Shown piece after piece: positions 1-9,362 of a DNA stretch of 64,000 nt. The notes beneath the pieces are model-generated. The model worked only from the letters and a program-made list of their open reading frames with translations. It made no database searches and was not told the origin of the DNA. Numbering within the stretch: the stretch's first letter is position 1; every line of letters begins with the position of its first letter. A program made the position numbers and the translations under genes. Source of the DNA: an uncultured Roseburia sp. Its GTDB lineage: Bacteria > Bacillota > Clostridia > Lachnospirales > Lachnospiraceae. The stretch covers positions 1 through 64,000 of the forward strand of contig CAKRDK010000003.1 in assembly GCA_934309475.1 (NCBI GenBank). The letters run 5' to 3'.

Positions 1-1748
1 CTGAAATCTGACTTGCTGAATGTATCAAAGTCTACTTCTTCCTCAAATAAAGGTTCAATCTTTACATTAGAGAAATCTATCTTCTCTGGCTCAGCATTTA
101 CCTCTTCTGAAGGCTTAGAACTTACGCCATTTTCATCCTTTACGCCACCAATGCTCTTCATTGTCGGGAAGAGTAAAACGTCTCTGATTGCAGGTGAATC
201 TGTGAGCAGCATCACAAGACGGTCAATTCCGTAACCGATTCCACCGGTTGGTGGCATACCAATTTCAAGTGCATTTAAGAAGTCCTCATCTGTGTGGTTT
301 GCTTCTTCGTCTCCTGCTTCGAATGCCGCATCCTGTGCTGCGAAACGTTCGCGCTGATCGATTGGATCATTTAACTCGGAGTATGCGTTACACATTTCCC
401 ATGTGTTGATGAAGAGTTCGAAACGCTCTACCTTGCTTGGGTCGGATGGTTTCTTCTTGGTTAAAGGAGAAATTGCCACCGGATGATCCATGATGAAAGT
501 AGGCTGAATCAGTTCTTTCTCACAGAACTCTTCGAAGAAGAGGTTGATGATGTCACCTTTGGTGTGACGCTCTTCGTATTCTACGTGATGTTCTCTTGCG
601 AGTGCTTTTGCTGCTTCATCATCTGCTACGGTATCGAAATCGATTCCGGTATATTTCTTAATGGCATCGTTCATGGTAAGACGTGCAAATGGTTTACCAA
701 GGTCAATCTCAATGCCGTTGTAGGTAATCTTTGTTGTTCCACAAACTTTTTCTGCAAGGTAACGGAACATGCTCTCGGTAAGTTCCATCATGCCTTCGTA
801 GTCTGTGTATGCCTGATATAATTCCATCAGGGTGAATTCCGGATTATGACGGGTGTCAACACCTTCGTTACGGAATACACGTCCGATTTCGTAAACACGC
901 TCTAAACCGCCGACAATCAATCTCTTTAAGTATAACTCAAGAGAGATACGAAGTTTTACATCTTCGTTCAATGCGTTGTAATGTGTCTCGAAAGGTCTTG
1001 CTGCTGCACCACCTGCGTTAGAAACAAGCATTGGTGTCTCAACTTCCATGAAGTCACGTCCATCTAAGAAGTTACGAATCTCCTTGATAATCTGGGAACG
1101 TTTGATGAAAGTCTCCTTAGACTCCTGGTTCATGATAAGGTCAACGTAACGCTGACGATATCTGGTATCGGTATCGGTAAGTCCGTGGAATTTCTCTGGA
1201 AGAATCTGGAGAGATTTTGACAGTAATGTCATCTCTTCTGCATGGATAGAGATTTCACCTGTCTTGGTGCGGAATGCGTATCCTTTTACACCATAGATAT
1301 CACCGATATCAGATTTCTTGAAATCTGCATAGGATTCTTCTCCGATGTTATCTCTTGCCACGTAAATCTGAATATTTCCTTTTAGGTCCTGGATATTGCA
1401 AAAAGATGCTTTTCCCATGACACGTTTGAACATCATACGGCCTGCAATGCTTACCTGAATTGGCTGTGCATCCATGATGGCTCTTCTCTCGTTGTAATCG
1501 GCATTGATGACATCTCTTTTTGCAGCTTCATCAAGTCCTTCTACGTTTGGTGCAACTCTTCCGGCGAGAATCTCTGCCTCATGTGCGTTGTACTGTTCTT
1601 TTACATCGCTGCTGTGATGAGTCACATCATATTTTGTAATGACAAATGGATCTTTTCCATTGTTCTGTAAATCCTGTAATTTTTCACGACGAACCTTTAA
1701 AAGCTGGTTCAAATCCTGCTGCTGTCCATTATTATTCTGTTCAGCCAT
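1..1748 (-). CDS. lysS: Lysyl-tRNA synthetase, class II, C-terminus beyond window
   Basis: Charges tRNA-Lys with lysine in the cytoplasm. About 582 codons are visible, starting at an ATG followed by [20 protein letters not shown]. An N-terminal OB-fold region precedes the class II catalytic core. Motif 3 is clear ([14 protein letters not shown]), followed by the usual LLFPTMK end of the core. The frame does not stop there: it runs through an acidic linker rich in E and P into a segment ending DTFSKSDF at the window edge. A normal bacterial LysRS is about 500 residues, so this protein has an extra C-terminal domain. DTFSKSDF resembles the first strand of the EMAP-II/Trbp111 tRNA-binding fold (inference). 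It is followed 54 bp upstream by greA in the same direction, so the two are probably co-transcribed. Partial at the 3-prime end. Confidence 0.97.
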   Translation of the reverse strand, partial: MAEQNNNGQQQDLNQLLKVRREKLQDLQNNGKDPFVITKYDVTHHSSDVKEQYNAHEAEILAGRVAPNVEGLDEAAKRDVINADYNERRAIMDAQPIQVSIAGRMMFKRVMGKASFCNIQDLKGNIQIYVARDNIGEESYADFKKSDIGDIYGVKGYAFRTKTGEISIHAEEMTLLSKSLQILPEKFHGLTDTDTRYRQRYVDLIMNQESKETFIKRSQIIKEIRNFLDGRDFMEVETPMLVSNAGGAAARPFETHYNALNEDVKLRISLELYLKRLIVGGLERVYEIGRVFRNEGVDTRHNPEFTLMELYQAYTDYEGMMELTESMFRYLAEKVCGTTKITYNGIEIDLGKPFARLTMNDAIKKYTGIDFDTVADDEAAKALAREHHVEYEERHTKGDIINLFFEEFCEKELIQPTFIMDHPVAISPLTKKKPSDPSKVERFELFINTWEMCNAYSELNDPIDQRERFAAQDAAFEAGDEEANHTDEDFLNALEIGMPPTGGIGYGIDRLVMLLTDSPAIRDVLLFPTMKSIGGVKDENGVSSKPSEEVNAEPEKIDFSNVKIEPLFEEEVDFDTFSKSDF

Positions 1749-1802
1749 CTCTTCCTCCATTCTGTATATGAAGTACCTGTTCCTGTACGGAAAACTATTT
1801 TT

Positions 1803-2282
1803 CTAGTTAGATCTCTGAATCTCAAGTACCTTATACTCTAACTCGCCTGCCTGTGTCTCAACTGTTACAGTATCACCAACGCTCTTTCCAAGTAATGCAC
1901 GTCCTACCGGTGATTCGTTGGAAATCTTACCTTTTAAGCTGTTTGCCTCGGTAGAACCAACAATTTTATATTCTAATTCTTCATCAAATTCGCAGTCTAA
2001 GATTTTTACTTTACATCCGATGCTGATTTTGTCTAAATCAACTTCGTCTTCTACTACGACTTCAGCGTTTTTCAAAATCTTCTCAATATCCTCGATACGT
2101 GCTTCGATGTCGCGCTGCTCATCTTTCGCTGCATCATACTCTGCGTTCTCGGATAAGTCACCCTGCTCTCTTGCTTCTTTGATTTTCTGTGCTACTTCTT
2201 TTCTCTTTACTACTTTTAAATCCTGAAGTTCATCTTCAAGTTTTTTCAGTCCTTCATAAGTAAGAATATTTTTCTTGTCCAT
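1803..2282 (-). CDS. greA: Transcription elongation factor GreA
   Basis: 159 aa, the normal GreA length. It rescues backtracked RNA polymerase by stimulating transcript cleavage through the secondary channel. Residues 1-75 form the antiparallel coiled coil (start [19 protein letters not shown]; acidic tip region in [18 protein letters not shown]). Residues 80-157 form the FKBP-like domain, with the family motif [14 protein letters not shown] near the end. It lies directly upstream of lysS in the same orientation. Identification is secure. Confidence 0.97.
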   Translation of the reverse strand: MDKKNILTYEGLKKLEDELQDLKVVKRKEVAQKIKEAREQGDLSENAEYDAAKDEQRDIEARIEDIEKILKNAEVVVEDEVDLDKISIGCKVKILDCEFDEELEYKIVGSTEANSLKGKISNESPVGRALLGKSVGDTVTVETQAGELEYKVLEIQRSN

Positions 2283-2315
2283 GCTTTTTCTACCCTTCTT
2301 GCTTTATTTTTATTC

Positions 2316-2340
2316 AAAAGCCGCTCAAAATCCGGCTTTT
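2316..2340 (-). terminator. Weak stem-loop between dusB and greA
   Basis: On the minus strand AAAAGCCG pairs with CGGCTTTT across a 9-nt loop, followed by GAATAAAA. The U tract is short and lies partly inside the stem, so this may be a partial terminator ahead of greA. Confidence 0.45.
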
Positions 2341-2395
2341 ATTATCTCTTGACAGTCACAGTATTATAACCGATAGACGCCCGAATGTCAAGGAT

Positions 2396-3385
2396 TTACC
2401 CCTCTTCATTGTATGCTGTCACTTCCCGGAATAACGCTTCTAACTGCTCGTAATTTTCCACTTCGTTAATCCTGCCGCGAAGTTTTGAGGAATTTTTGTA
2501 GCCGCTGGTATACCACGCCGCATGTTTGCGAATTTCCCGGATGCCGGTGTACTCTCCCTTGAATTCGAGCTGCATCTTTGCGTGGCGGAGCAGCATGTCC
2601 GTCACCTCGGAAAAAGAAGGCTTCGGCACAAAGGTTCCCGTCTCAAAATACTGCAGTATCTGTGAAAAAATCCAAGGATTTCCCTGCGCACCACGCCCAA
2701 TCATAAATCCGTCGCACCCGGTCTGCTCCTTCATTGCAATGACATCCTGCGCGGTCAAAATATCCCCGTTTCCGATAACCGGAATGGATACCGCTTCTTT
2801 TACCTGACGGATAATGTCCCAGTCCGCCTTTCCGGAGTAATACTGCTCTCTCGTTCTTCCATGCACGGCGACCGCTGCTGCGCCGGATTCCTGCGCGATA
2901 TGCGCCATCTCAACGGCATTGACATGTTCCTCATCAAAACCTTTTCGAATTTTGACCGTGACCGGTTTCTTTATGGCAGATGCCACTTTTTCAATGATTT
3001 TTCCTGCCAGAACCGGATTCTTCATCAGCGCGGAGCCATCTCCATTGTTGACGACTTTCGGAACCGGGCAGCCCATGTTGATATCTAAAATATCGAACGG
3101 CCGCTCCTCAATCTGCTTTGCAATCTCGCCCATGATATCCGGGTCGGAACCGAAAAGCTGAAGCGAAACCGGATTTTCCCTTGGGTCTATCGTCAGAAGT
3201 TCCTCTGTATTTTTATTTTTATAAAGAATTGCCTTGGCACTGACCATCTCCATACACAAAAGTCCGGCACCCTGCTCTTTGCAGAGCAAGCGAAATGGCA
3301 GGTCTGTTACGCCTGCCATCGGTGCTAGAATCAGATTGTTGTCTAAGATTACAGTTCCAATTTTTAATTTCTCAACTGAATTCAT
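2396..3385 (-). CDS. dusB: tRNA-dihydrouridine synthase, DusB family
   Basis: 329 aa flavoenzyme that reduces uridine to dihydrouridine in tRNA. A TIM-barrel FMN domain starts at LAPMAGVTDLPFRLL. The conserved active-site segment DINMGCPVPKVVNNGDGSAL is present, as are the substrate/FMN motifs VKIRKGF, VHGRTREQYY, VIGNGDI and GFMIGRGAQGNPWIF. A helical C-terminal tRNA-binding domain follows. It lies 5 bp from coaX, so the two genes are almost certainly in one operon. The motif set and length fit the Firmicute DusB group. Confidence 0.96.
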   Translation of the reverse strand: MNSVEKLKIGTVILDNNLILAPMAGVTDLPFRLLCKEQGAGLLCMEMVSAKAILYKNKNTEELLTIDPRENPVSLQLFGSDPDIMGEIAKQIEERPFDILDINMGCPVPKVVNNGDGSALMKNPVLAGKIIEKVASAIKKPVTVKIRKGFDEEHVNAVEMAHIAQESGAAAVAVHGRTREQYYSGKADWDIIRQVKEAVSIPVIGNGDILTAQDVIAMKEQTGCDGFMIGRGAQGNPWIFSQILQYFETGTFVPKPSFSEVTDMLLRHAKMQLEFKGEYTGIREIRKHAAWYTSGYKNSSKLRGRINEVENYEQLEALFREVTAYNEEG

Positions 3386-3390
3386 GCGTT

Positions 3391-4167
3391 CTATTTCCTG
3401 CGATTTTGTTTTTTGTAAATTAAATTCATACCCTTTAATGTGAGGTTTGGATCGTAGATATCTATAACGTCTGTCTCGTTTGCGATAATTCTCCCGAGTC
3501 CGCCTGTTGCCACAACTTTGACATTATCATACCCGGATTCTGCAATCATATTCTTGACGATGTATTCCGTCTGACCAATCTGTCCGTAGACAAGTCCGGC
3601 CTGCATGCTTGTAATGGTCTCCTTTGCAAGAATACTTTCCGGTTTCTCGATTTCAATCTCAGGAAGCTTCGCTGCATCTTCCCACAGTGCCTTGGCGCAG
3701 GTACGGATTCCCGGTGCTGTCACACCACAGACAAATGCTCCGTCTTTATCCACCAAATCATACGTTGTCGCTGTTCCAAAATCCATAACAAGAACCGGCC
3801 CGCCATAAATTCCATACGCTGCTGCAGCATCGACAATTCGGTCTGCTCCAATCTGGCGCGGATTTTCCGTTGCAATGCGCACGCCTGTACGGATTCCCGG
3901 TTCAATGTTAATCGGTGTAATGTGAAAATACTTAATCAGCGCACCCTCTAACGAATGCATCACGTTTGGCACAACGGATGCAATAATGGCATCCTCAATC
4001 TGATCCTTTGTGATGTCGTTCTGTTCGAGAAGTGTCAGCAGAATCATTGCGTATTCGTCCGAGGTACGCGGCATTTTCGTTGTGATACGAAAAGATGCCT
4101 TAATTTCATCCTCGTCAAATGCTCCTACTGTAATGTTTGTATTTCCCACATCAATTGTTAATATCAT
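3391..4167 (-). CDS. coaX: Type III pantothenate kinase
   Basis: Catalyses the first step of coenzyme A synthesis, phosphorylation of pantothenate. It belongs to the ASKHA fold: the phosphate-1 motif DVGNTN lies at the N-terminus, with [25 protein letters not shown] and VVATGGLG further on. I chose the ATG of MILTIDVGN because GGAGG lies 6 nt upstream. Longer in-frame starts (up to 4215) would put this Shine-Dalgarno inside the gene and add residues unlike the family. The resulting 258 aa is the usual CoaX length. It lies between a small conserved gene and dusB on the same strand. Confidence 0.95.
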   Translation of the reverse strand: MILTIDVGNTNITVGAFDEDEIKASFRITTKMPRTSDEYAMILLTLLEQNDITKDQIEDAIIASVVPNVMHSLEGALIKYFHITPINIEPGIRTGVRIATENPRQIGADRIVDAAAAYGIYGGPVLVMDFGTATTYDLVDKDGAFVCGVTAPGIRTCAKALWEDAAKLPEIEIEKPESILAKETITSMQAGLVYGQIGQTEYIVKNMIAESGYDNVKVVATGGLGRIIANETDVIDIYDPNLTLKGMNLIYKKQNRRK

Positions 4168-4222
4168 TTCCATCCTCCATGGATTACATTTGTAAATATA
4201 ATCCTTTTCTTCCAAATGTCAT

Positions 4223-4573
4223 TTATTCCTCTAATTCCTCTGCCGGAATCCCCAAAAACATTGCCTTGTAATACAATTCCAAAGCACGCATCGTGTCTTC
4301 TTTTTCACGCTGCATCTGTCTGATTTTTAATCCACATCCGATATCATCGTACAGCAAATCGCCCTCGTCATGGGAGGTGCGGAACTCTAAATCCCCGTCC
4401 TCGTTAAACACAATCTGCAAAATACCACCGACATCTTCCGTGAAAAGTACACACATAATTTTCAGTTCATCCTGTATGCTTCCCGGCAGGTTCTTAAAGT
4501 TCTCATTCAGATAAAATTTTTTATTGTAAGCACTGGCTCCGCAGAGCACAACTTCTTCTCTAGACATATCCAT
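4223..4573 (-). CDS. Small conserved protein (DUF6145-like), birA-coaX interval
   Basis: 116 aa, acidic, with no signal peptide or membrane segment. The sequence (SREEVVLCGASAYNKKFYLN, then LPGSIQDELKIMCVLFTEDVGG) resembles a protein family common beside birA in Lachnospiraceae, which I recall as DUF6145. The function is unknown. Its start overlaps the 3-prime end of birA by 14 bp, or by 8 bp if the ATG of MSREEVV is used, so it is probably translationally coupled to it. A cytoplasmic protein is expected. The assignment rests on context and resemblance only. Confidence 0.8.
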   Translation of the reverse strand: MDMSREEVVLCGASAYNKKFYLNENFKNLPGSIQDELKIMCVLFTEDVGGILQIVFNEDGDLEFRTSHDEGDLLYDDIGCGLKIRQMQREKEDTMRALELYYKAMFLGIPAEELEE

Positions 4574-5537
4574 ATATTCCTCTCACTGATACTTCGCCCG
4601 AAGAGACCAGTTTTCTTGATTCCCATGTATCCACAATCAGCTCGCCACGCGCTGTAATTCCCATGGCTTTTCCTTCGAACGGCTCTTTCGGATCAAGCAC
4701 GCGCACATTCTGGTTCACGTTTACAAGATTTTCGTTGTATTCTTTTACAAGTCCGCTCAGGTCCTCCGTCTCTAAGTAACTTGCGTAATACCGCTCAAAC
4801 GCTTCTAACGTCTCTTCGATTAACTGCGCACGGTTGAAATGTTTTCCCGTCTGTAAAAAAAGGGAACTTGCCACTTCTTCTATCTCTTCCGGAAAAGCAG
4901 TATTGTGCACATTGATTCCGATTCCAACTACAATATGATTTACATAATCAAACTGTGCGCTCATCTCGGTCAAAATGCCGCAGACTTTTTTCCCGTTCAT
5001 GACAATATCATTCGGCCATTTTATGTAGGCGCGCTCTCCCGTGACAACCTGAATCGCTCTTACAACCGCCATCGCACTAACCAACGTAATCATGGAGGCA
5101 TTGTTCGGATTGATATCCGGTTTCAACACAAGTGTCATGGAAATTGTGGTGCCTGCCTGGGACTCCCAGCTTCTTCCGCGGCGCCCTCTTCCTGCAATCT
5201 GCTGGTTTGCGACCACAAGCGTTCCGTTCGGATGCCCTTCCTCGGCAAGCTGTTTTGCCCGGATGTTCGTGGAATCGATGGTATCCTGGTAAAAAATCTC
5301 GCACCCTGCCCACTCTGTGTTACGGATGCTCTGCAATTCACTCTCGCTTAAGACATCCGGCGCACTGACTAAATGGTAGCCTTTGTTCTGTACCGCTTCT
5401 ATCTCGTATCCGGCTTCTTTTAACTGCTTAATCACTTTCCAGACCGCAGTTCGGGATACGCCAAATTTCTCACACAATTCCTGCCCGGACACATAACCGT
5501 CCGTTTCTCTCAATAACCGTAAAAGTTCTGTTTTCAT
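4560..5537 (-). CDS. birA: Bifunctional biotin-protein ligase / biotin operon repressor
   Basis: 325 aa. Residues 1-60 form a winged helix-turn-helix (SGQELCEKFGVSRTAVWKVI), so the protein can bind DNA as well as attach biotin to carboxylase subunits. The ligase domain follows, with the biotinyl-AMP loop GRGRRGRSWES around residue 115 and the catalytic segment YIKWPNDIVMNGKKVCGIL. The C-terminal SH3-like domain is present (FEGKAMGITARGELIVD). No biotin synthesis genes are nearby. It lies between argF and the small conserved gene in the same direction. Confidence 0.96.
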   Translation of the reverse strand: MKTELLRLLRETDGYVSGQELCEKFGVSRTAVWKVIKQLKEAGYEIEAVQNKGYHLVSAPDVLSESELQSIRNTEWAGCEIFYQDTIDSTNIRAKQLAEEGHPNGTLVVANQQIAGRGRRGRSWESQAGTTISMTLVLKPDINPNNASMITLVSAMAVVRAIQVVTGERAYIKWPNDIVMNGKKVCGILTEMSAQFDYVNHIVVGIGINVHNTAFPEEIEEVASSLFLQTGKHFNRAQLIEETLEAFERYYASYLETEDLSGLVKEYNENLVNVNQNVRVLDPKEPFEGKAMGITARGELIVDTWESRKLVSSGEVSVRGIYGYV

Positions 5538-5585
5538 GTGAATCCTTCATTCATCTTTTATTCTTGTAGTTAAATCAATGCCTGG

Positions 5586-6572
5586 CTATGCAAGCGTTGC
5601 ATACATCACCGCTTTGATGGTATGCATACGGTTCTCCGCCTCATCAAAGACAACAGACTGCTCACTCTCAAATACCTCGTCTGTCACTTCCAGTTCGCTG
5701 TAGCCGAATTTCTCGTAGACTTCTTTTCCAATCTTCGTTTTCAAATCATGGAATGCCGGGAGACAATGCATGAAAATAGCACTTGATTTTGCATTTTCCA
5801 TAGCTGCCTTGTTCACCTGATACGGCATCAAATCATGGAGACGCTCTTCCCAGATTTCATCCGGTTCCCCCATGGATACCCACACATCTGTATAGATAAC
5901 ATCGGCATCTTTTGTTCCTTCGGCAACGTCTTCCGTCAATGTAATTGTTGCTCCGGTCTCTTTCGCAACACCTTTACAATAGTCTACCAGTTCCTGCTCC
6001 GGGAAGTATTTTGCGGAAGTACATGCCACAAAATCCATTCCAAGCTTTGCGCAGGTCACCATTAAGGAGTTTCCCATATTATAACGGGCATCGCCCATAT
6101 ATACAAGCTTTATTCCTTTTAATTTACCAAATTTTTCTTTTATTGTAAGCATATCGGCTATCATCTGTGTCGGATGGAACTCGTTTGTAAGTCCGTTCCA
6201 GACCGGAACTCCGGCATATTTTGCAAGTTCTTCGACAATATCCTGTCCAAAGCCACGGTACTCGATTCCGTCGAACATTCTTCCAAGGACACGGGCGGTA
6301 TCGGCAATGCTTTCTTTTTTCCCAATCTGGGAACCGGATGGGTCAAGGTAGGTCACATGCATACCGAGGTCATGTGCTGCCACCTCAAAAGAACAGCGGG
6401 TACGTGTGCTTGTTTTTTCAAAAATAAGGGCAATATTCTTTCCTTTCAGTTCATCATGTGGAATCCCCTTCTTTTTCTTCTCCTTCAAATCGGCTGCTAA
6501 ATCAATCAGGTATAAAATCTCTTCCGGTGTGTAATCTTTCAGTTTTAAAAAATGACGTCCTTTTAAGTTCAT
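5586..6572 (-). CDS. argF: Ornithine carbamoyltransferase
   Basis: 328 aa cytoplasmic enzyme that makes citrulline from ornithine and carbamoyl phosphate. The carbamoyl-phosphate motif STRTRCSF lies near residue 55, HPTQMIADM near 135 and the ornithine-site motif HCLPAFHD near 270. It could serve arginine synthesis or catabolism; no other arg or arc gene is in the window to decide. A GGAGG lies 7 nt before the ATG. A GC-rich stem-loop lies in the leader (6613-6636). Confidence 0.96.
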   Translation of the reverse strand: MNLKGRHFLKLKDYTPEEILYLIDLAADLKEKKKKGIPHDELKGKNIALIFEKTSTRTRCSFEVAAHDLGMHVTYLDPSGSQIGKKESIADTARVLGRMFDGIEYRGFGQDIVEELAKYAGVPVWNGLTNEFHPTQMIADMLTIKEKFGKLKGIKLVYMGDARYNMGNSLMVTCAKLGMDFVACTSAKYFPEQELVDYCKGVAKETGATITLTEDVAEGTKDADVIYTDVWVSMGEPDEIWEERLHDLMPYQVNKAAMENAKSSAIFMHCLPAFHDLKTKIGKEVYEKFGYSELEVTDEVFESEQSVVFDEAENRMHTIKAVMYATLA

Positions 6573-6612
6573 AGTTGACCTCCAAATCTATCTTTGCCTT
6601 GTAAGTAACAAT

Positions 6613-6636
6613 CGGGCTGCCAATCCCGGCAGCCCG
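6613..6636 (-). other. GC-rich stem-loop between SPFH gene and argF
   Basis: CGGGCTGCC pairs with GGCAGCCCG over a 6-nt loop (9 bp). No U run follows on the minus strand, so it is not a standard terminator for the upstream SPFH gene. It lies about 40 nt before argF and may be a partial terminator or a leader structure. Confidence 0.5.
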
Positions 6637-6698
6637 TAAAAAACATTCCATGTAATACTGGCCCGGTCTCCCGTCCATCTTTGCGCGCCTGCGGCGAT

Positions 6699-7646
6699 TT
6701 ATTTTTCTTTTGCTGTATCGTCTGCTGCAACTTCTACCACAGATTTTGCAAGACCTGCAATTCCCTGAATCTCAGATGGAATGATAATCTTAGTTGCTTT
6801 TCCGTCTGCTGCCTTTGCAAATGCTTCTAAACTCTTTAACTGGATAACGCTCTGATCCGGTGCTGCTTCTTTCAACATGCGAAGACCGTCTGCATTTGCC
6901 TGCTGGATTTTCAGAATAGCGTCTGCCTGACCTTCTGCTTCACGGATGGTTGCTTCCTTCTTCGCCTCTGCGCGAAGGATAGCTGCCTGTTTCTCAGCCT
7001 CGGCATCTAAGATTGCAGATTCTTTCTTACCTTCTGCCACAAGGATAGTTGACTTCTTCTCTCCTTCTGCACGTAAGATTGCCTCACGGCGTTCACGCTC
7101 TGCCTTCATCTGTTTCTCCATCGCATCCTGGATAGCTGCCGGTGGAATGATGTTCTTTAACTCTACACGATTTACTTTGATACCCCAAGGATCTGTTGCA
7201 ACATCAAGAGATGCTCTCATCTTGGTGTTGATTGTCTCGCGGGATGTCAGTGTCTCATCTAACTCTAAATCACCAATGATGTTACGAAGTGTTGTTGCTG
7301 TCAGATTCTCGATTGCCATGATTGGGTTCTCGACACCATAAGCATACAGCTTCGGATCTGTAATCTGGAAATAAACAACGGTATCAATCTGCATCGTAAC
7401 GTTATCTTTTGTAATAACAGGCTGTGGTGGGAAATCTACCACCTGCTCTTTTAATAAAACTCTCTTTGCGACACGGTCAATAAACGGTGCCTTGAAATGC
7501 AATCCTACATTCCACGTTGCAAGATATCCGCCCAGACGCTCTACAACCACTGCCTGTGCCTGTGGAACAATCTTGATACATGATACTACAATGAGCAATG
7601 CAATAATTACAAGTAACAGGAAAAGAAATATGATTACACCTTTCAC
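6699..7646 (-). CDS. SPFH/Band 7 (stomatin-like) membrane protein
   Basis: About 315 aa. An N-terminal transmembrane segment (GVIIFLFLLLVIIALLIVVS) is followed by the SPFH domain (VPQAQAVVVERLGGYLATWN, ITKDNVTMQIDTVVYFQI). A long Ala/Glu/Lys-rich coiled coil carries repeats of the form AEGKKESAILDAEAEK. Proteins of this group (QmcA/HflC-like) form large membrane scaffolds; the exact role here is unknown. I prefer the GTG start of VKGVIIF because GGAGGG lies 7 nt upstream. The ATG at 7661 overlaps that Shine-Dalgarno and has none of its own. No NfeD partner gene is adjacent. Confidence 0.92.
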   Translation of the reverse strand: MKGVIIFLFLLLVIIALLIVVSCIKIVPQAQAVVVERLGGYLATWNVGLHFKAPFIDRVAKRVLLKEQVVDFPPQPVITKDNVTMQIDTVVYFQITDPKLYAYGVENPIMAIENLTATTLRNIIGDLELDETLTSRETINTKMRASLDVATDPWGIKVNRVELKNIIPPAAIQDAMEKQMKAERERREAILRAEGEKKSTILVAEGKKESAILDAEAEKQAAILRAEAKKEATIREAEGQADAILKIQQANADGLRMLKEAAPDQSVIQLKSLEAFAKAADGKATKIIIPSEIQGIAGLAKSVVEVAADDTAKEK

Positions 7647-7707
7647 TTTTAAACCCTCCATTTTTTATGTTTTATATCATCTTACTACATTACGAAAAAG
7701 AACACAA

Positions 7708-7746
7708 GAAAAAAGAGACCAAAAAGGTTCTTACCTTCTGGTCTCT
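7708..7746 (-). terminator. Rho-independent terminator of the cell-wall hydrolase gene
   Basis: On the minus strand AGAGACCA pairs with TGGTCTCT, with an inner GAAGGT/ACCTTT extension, followed by TTTTTTC. It lies 8 nt after the stop codon of the SH3/SleB gene. Confidence 0.85.
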
Positions 7747-7754
7747 GTGTGGTT

Positions 7755-8954
7755 CTAAAAGAAAACGTGATTTCCAATTACCGTTCCCGGCAATCCTGAT
7801 CTTGTCGGACGGAAACTTGTAGCTCCGCCTGTGTTATCAACACCGTTAATCGCTTCCTGTGCTGCCTGCATGCAGCTTCCGCTTGGTCCGCTTGCCACTA
7901 CTCTTGCAACACTTCCATTTCCTGCCGGTGTGAACTGACCGCTCTGGAAAATAACGTTGTAAATGCTTCCCGGGTAAGCTCCACTGCGCACACGGTTCAT
8001 AACAACCGCTCCGACTGCAAGCTGACCTTCGTAACATTCATTTCCGGCTTCACACTGAATGATTGCCGCTAACAGTGTCACATCGTCTGCCGACGCTGCA
8101 ACTGCTGCATTCTGCGTTCTCTCTCCGGATGCCGCCTTCTGTGCGGCTGCTTTCGCTGCTTCCTCTTCCTGCGCTTTCTGAATCGCAGCCTGCTCTTCCT
8201 CGATTGTGATGCCCACACCAAGTTCAAGCGATAATGTAACATATCCTGCACTGACATATCCGACCCGGTCGTCACAGTCTACTGCAACCCATCCTTCCGG
8301 TGCCTCTGTTTCTGTTGAAACGGTCAGTGATGTACCTTCGTACACTGCCTCTAATACAGATGCTTCCTCGCTTGCTTCGCTTCTGACACGAAGTCCGTTC
8401 GTCTCTACAGTAGCAACTGTATCAAAGTTTTCTTTTGCATACTCTAATGCTTCTGTTCCGAATAAGCAATACTCATTTTTGACATAGCCATCTACGTTAC
8501 CGGATGTAATGTGTGTCCAATCTCCGTTCTGCTCCACGATAACTGCTTTGTCACCCTTGTATAACTTACCGACAAGTGATGCATTCTCGTCTGCTTCTGC
8601 TCTGACATTTAAAAATTCATCGACGTTTGGCATCAGATTTGTCTGCCATTCCATCTCCTCTTCTGTCATCGCATCCTCCGGTGCTGTTACGACATCTGTC
8701 TGTGTCTGTTCTACGCTCGCCGTAACAACCTCGAGGGAATCAAGTGCTGTAATCTCCATTGATTTCAAGTCGACTACAACTCCAGCCATTCCGTTCTTTT
8801 CTAATTCCGTAGCTTCCTCTGTTAGAACCTGTGTGGCTACAGTCTCAGGAACCTGCTTTGCTGTTCCCTGACCTGCAACTGCTGCGACTGTCGTAATCAT
8901 GGCAAGTGATGACACTACCACGATACTCTCAATCGCTTTCTTGTCTAATCTCAT
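7755..8954 (-). CDS. Secreted SH3-domain cell-wall hydrolase, SleB-like catalytic domain
   Basis: About 399 aa. The N-terminus (RLDKKAIESIVVVSSLAMITTVAAVAG) is a signal sequence. Two bacterial SH3 domains follow (NVRAEADENASLVGKLYKGD; GLRVRSEASEEASVLEAVYEG), then an Ala/Glu-rich linker. The C-terminal Hydrolase_2/SleB domain has the hallmark LLAAIIQCEAGNECYEGQLA, with the catalytic Glu in CEAGNE, and VVMNRVRSGAYPGSIYNVI. It should cleave peptidoglycan outside the cell. The start is uncertain: the reading frame is open to 9041, but only the ATG at 8954 gives a clean signal peptide, and none of the candidates has a good Shine-Dalgarno. See the structured leader and promoter entries. Confidence 0.93.
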   Translation of the reverse strand: MRLDKKAIESIVVVSSLAMITTVAAVAGQGTAKQVPETVATQVLTEEATELEKNGMAGVVVDLKSMEITALDSLEVVTASVEQTQTDVVTAPEDAMTEEEMEWQTNLMPNVDEFLNVRAEADENASLVGKLYKGDKAVIVEQNGDWTHITSGNVDGYVKNEYCLFGTEALEYAKENFDTVATVETNGLRVRSEASEEASVLEAVYEGTSLTVSTETEAPEGWVAVDCDDRVGYVSAGYVTLSLELGVGITIEEEQAAIQKAQEEEAAKAAAQKAASGERTQNAAVAASADDVTLLAAIIQCEAGNECYEGQLAVGAVVMNRVRSGAYPGSIYNVIFQSGQFTPAGNGSVARVVASGPSGSCMQAAQEAINGVDNTGGATSFRPTRSGLPGTVIGNHVFF

Positions 8955-8960
8955 ATCAAT

Positions 8961-9019
8961 AACCCATGCCTTTCTCGCCGTCTGAAGCTCCCCTGGGTCA
9001 AAACCCATGTCTTCAGGCG
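8961..9019 (-). promoter_or_regulatory. Structured mRNA leader with mutually exclusive pairings
   Basis: In the RNA, CGCCTGAAG pairs with CTTCAGACGGCG around an inner TGGGT/ACCCA hairpin. A second copy of CATGGGTT (plus coordinates 8961-8968; first copy 9002-9009) lies just before the probable start codon and could take ACCCA instead. This suggests a two-state leader. It matches no riboswitch class that I can name. Confidence 0.55.
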
Positions 9020-9117
9020 CATATATCATAAGCGAATTCACTTCTTTACATAGTATTACGCTTTTGTTTCGTTTTATGCATTTTTGTTAAATTTGTTACG
9101 GATTTGTTACGATTCGG

Positions 9118-9146
9118 ATTATAGCAGAGGCACTATACCTTGTCAA
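9118..9146 (-). promoter_or_regulatory. Consensus sigma-A promoter of the cell-wall hydrolase gene
   Basis: TTGACA, 17 bp, then TATAAT with an extended -10 TGC, on the minus strand. All twelve hexamer positions match consensus. The predicted transcript start near 9111 gives a leader of about 155 nt before the ATG at 8954. The leader starts with the near-repeats CGTAACAAAT and CCGTAACAAAT. Confidence 0.88.
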
Positions 9147-9218
9147 GTTTCTCACTTTTTTTGTAAGATATATCTAATTTCAGGCTATATTTTTCGTGAT
9201 TTTTCCTCTTGATTTCAC

Positions 9219-9257
9219 AAAAAAATTGGTTATTGGGCAATTTGCCAATAACCAATT
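9219..9257 (-). terminator. Rho-independent terminator downstream of the 94-aa gene
   Basis: TTGGTTATTGG pairs with CCAATAACCAA and is followed on the minus strand by seven T. The rest of the gap between 9042 and 9362 holds only the hydrolase promoter and leader; I see no gene there. Confidence 0.85.
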
Positions 9258-9362
9258 TCTTAAAACTTGCACAATGTTTTCTTCCATTTTTCTTAAGAAA
9301 TGCCATCCGCGATTTTACCTTCTGACCGGAAATCCTGCAAAAAAACTTCACTTTTTTCGCTT

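Noticed and set aside
483..821. Plus-strand 112-aa reading frame
   Set aside because: Lies wholly antisense inside lysS; Cys/Phe-rich shadow sequence with no ribosome site.
6613..6636. Terminator of the SPFH gene
   Set aside because: The stem is strong but no U run follows on the minus strand; kept only as a stem-loop.
8961..9019. Known c-di-AMP (ydaO) or c-di-GMP riboswitch
   Set aside because: The conserved core sequences of these classes that I remember are not visible; left as an unnamed structured leader.
9133..9351. Minus-strand 72-aa basic reading frame
   Set aside because: Covers a terminator and the hydrolase promoter; low-complexity, no Shine-Dalgarno, no domain.
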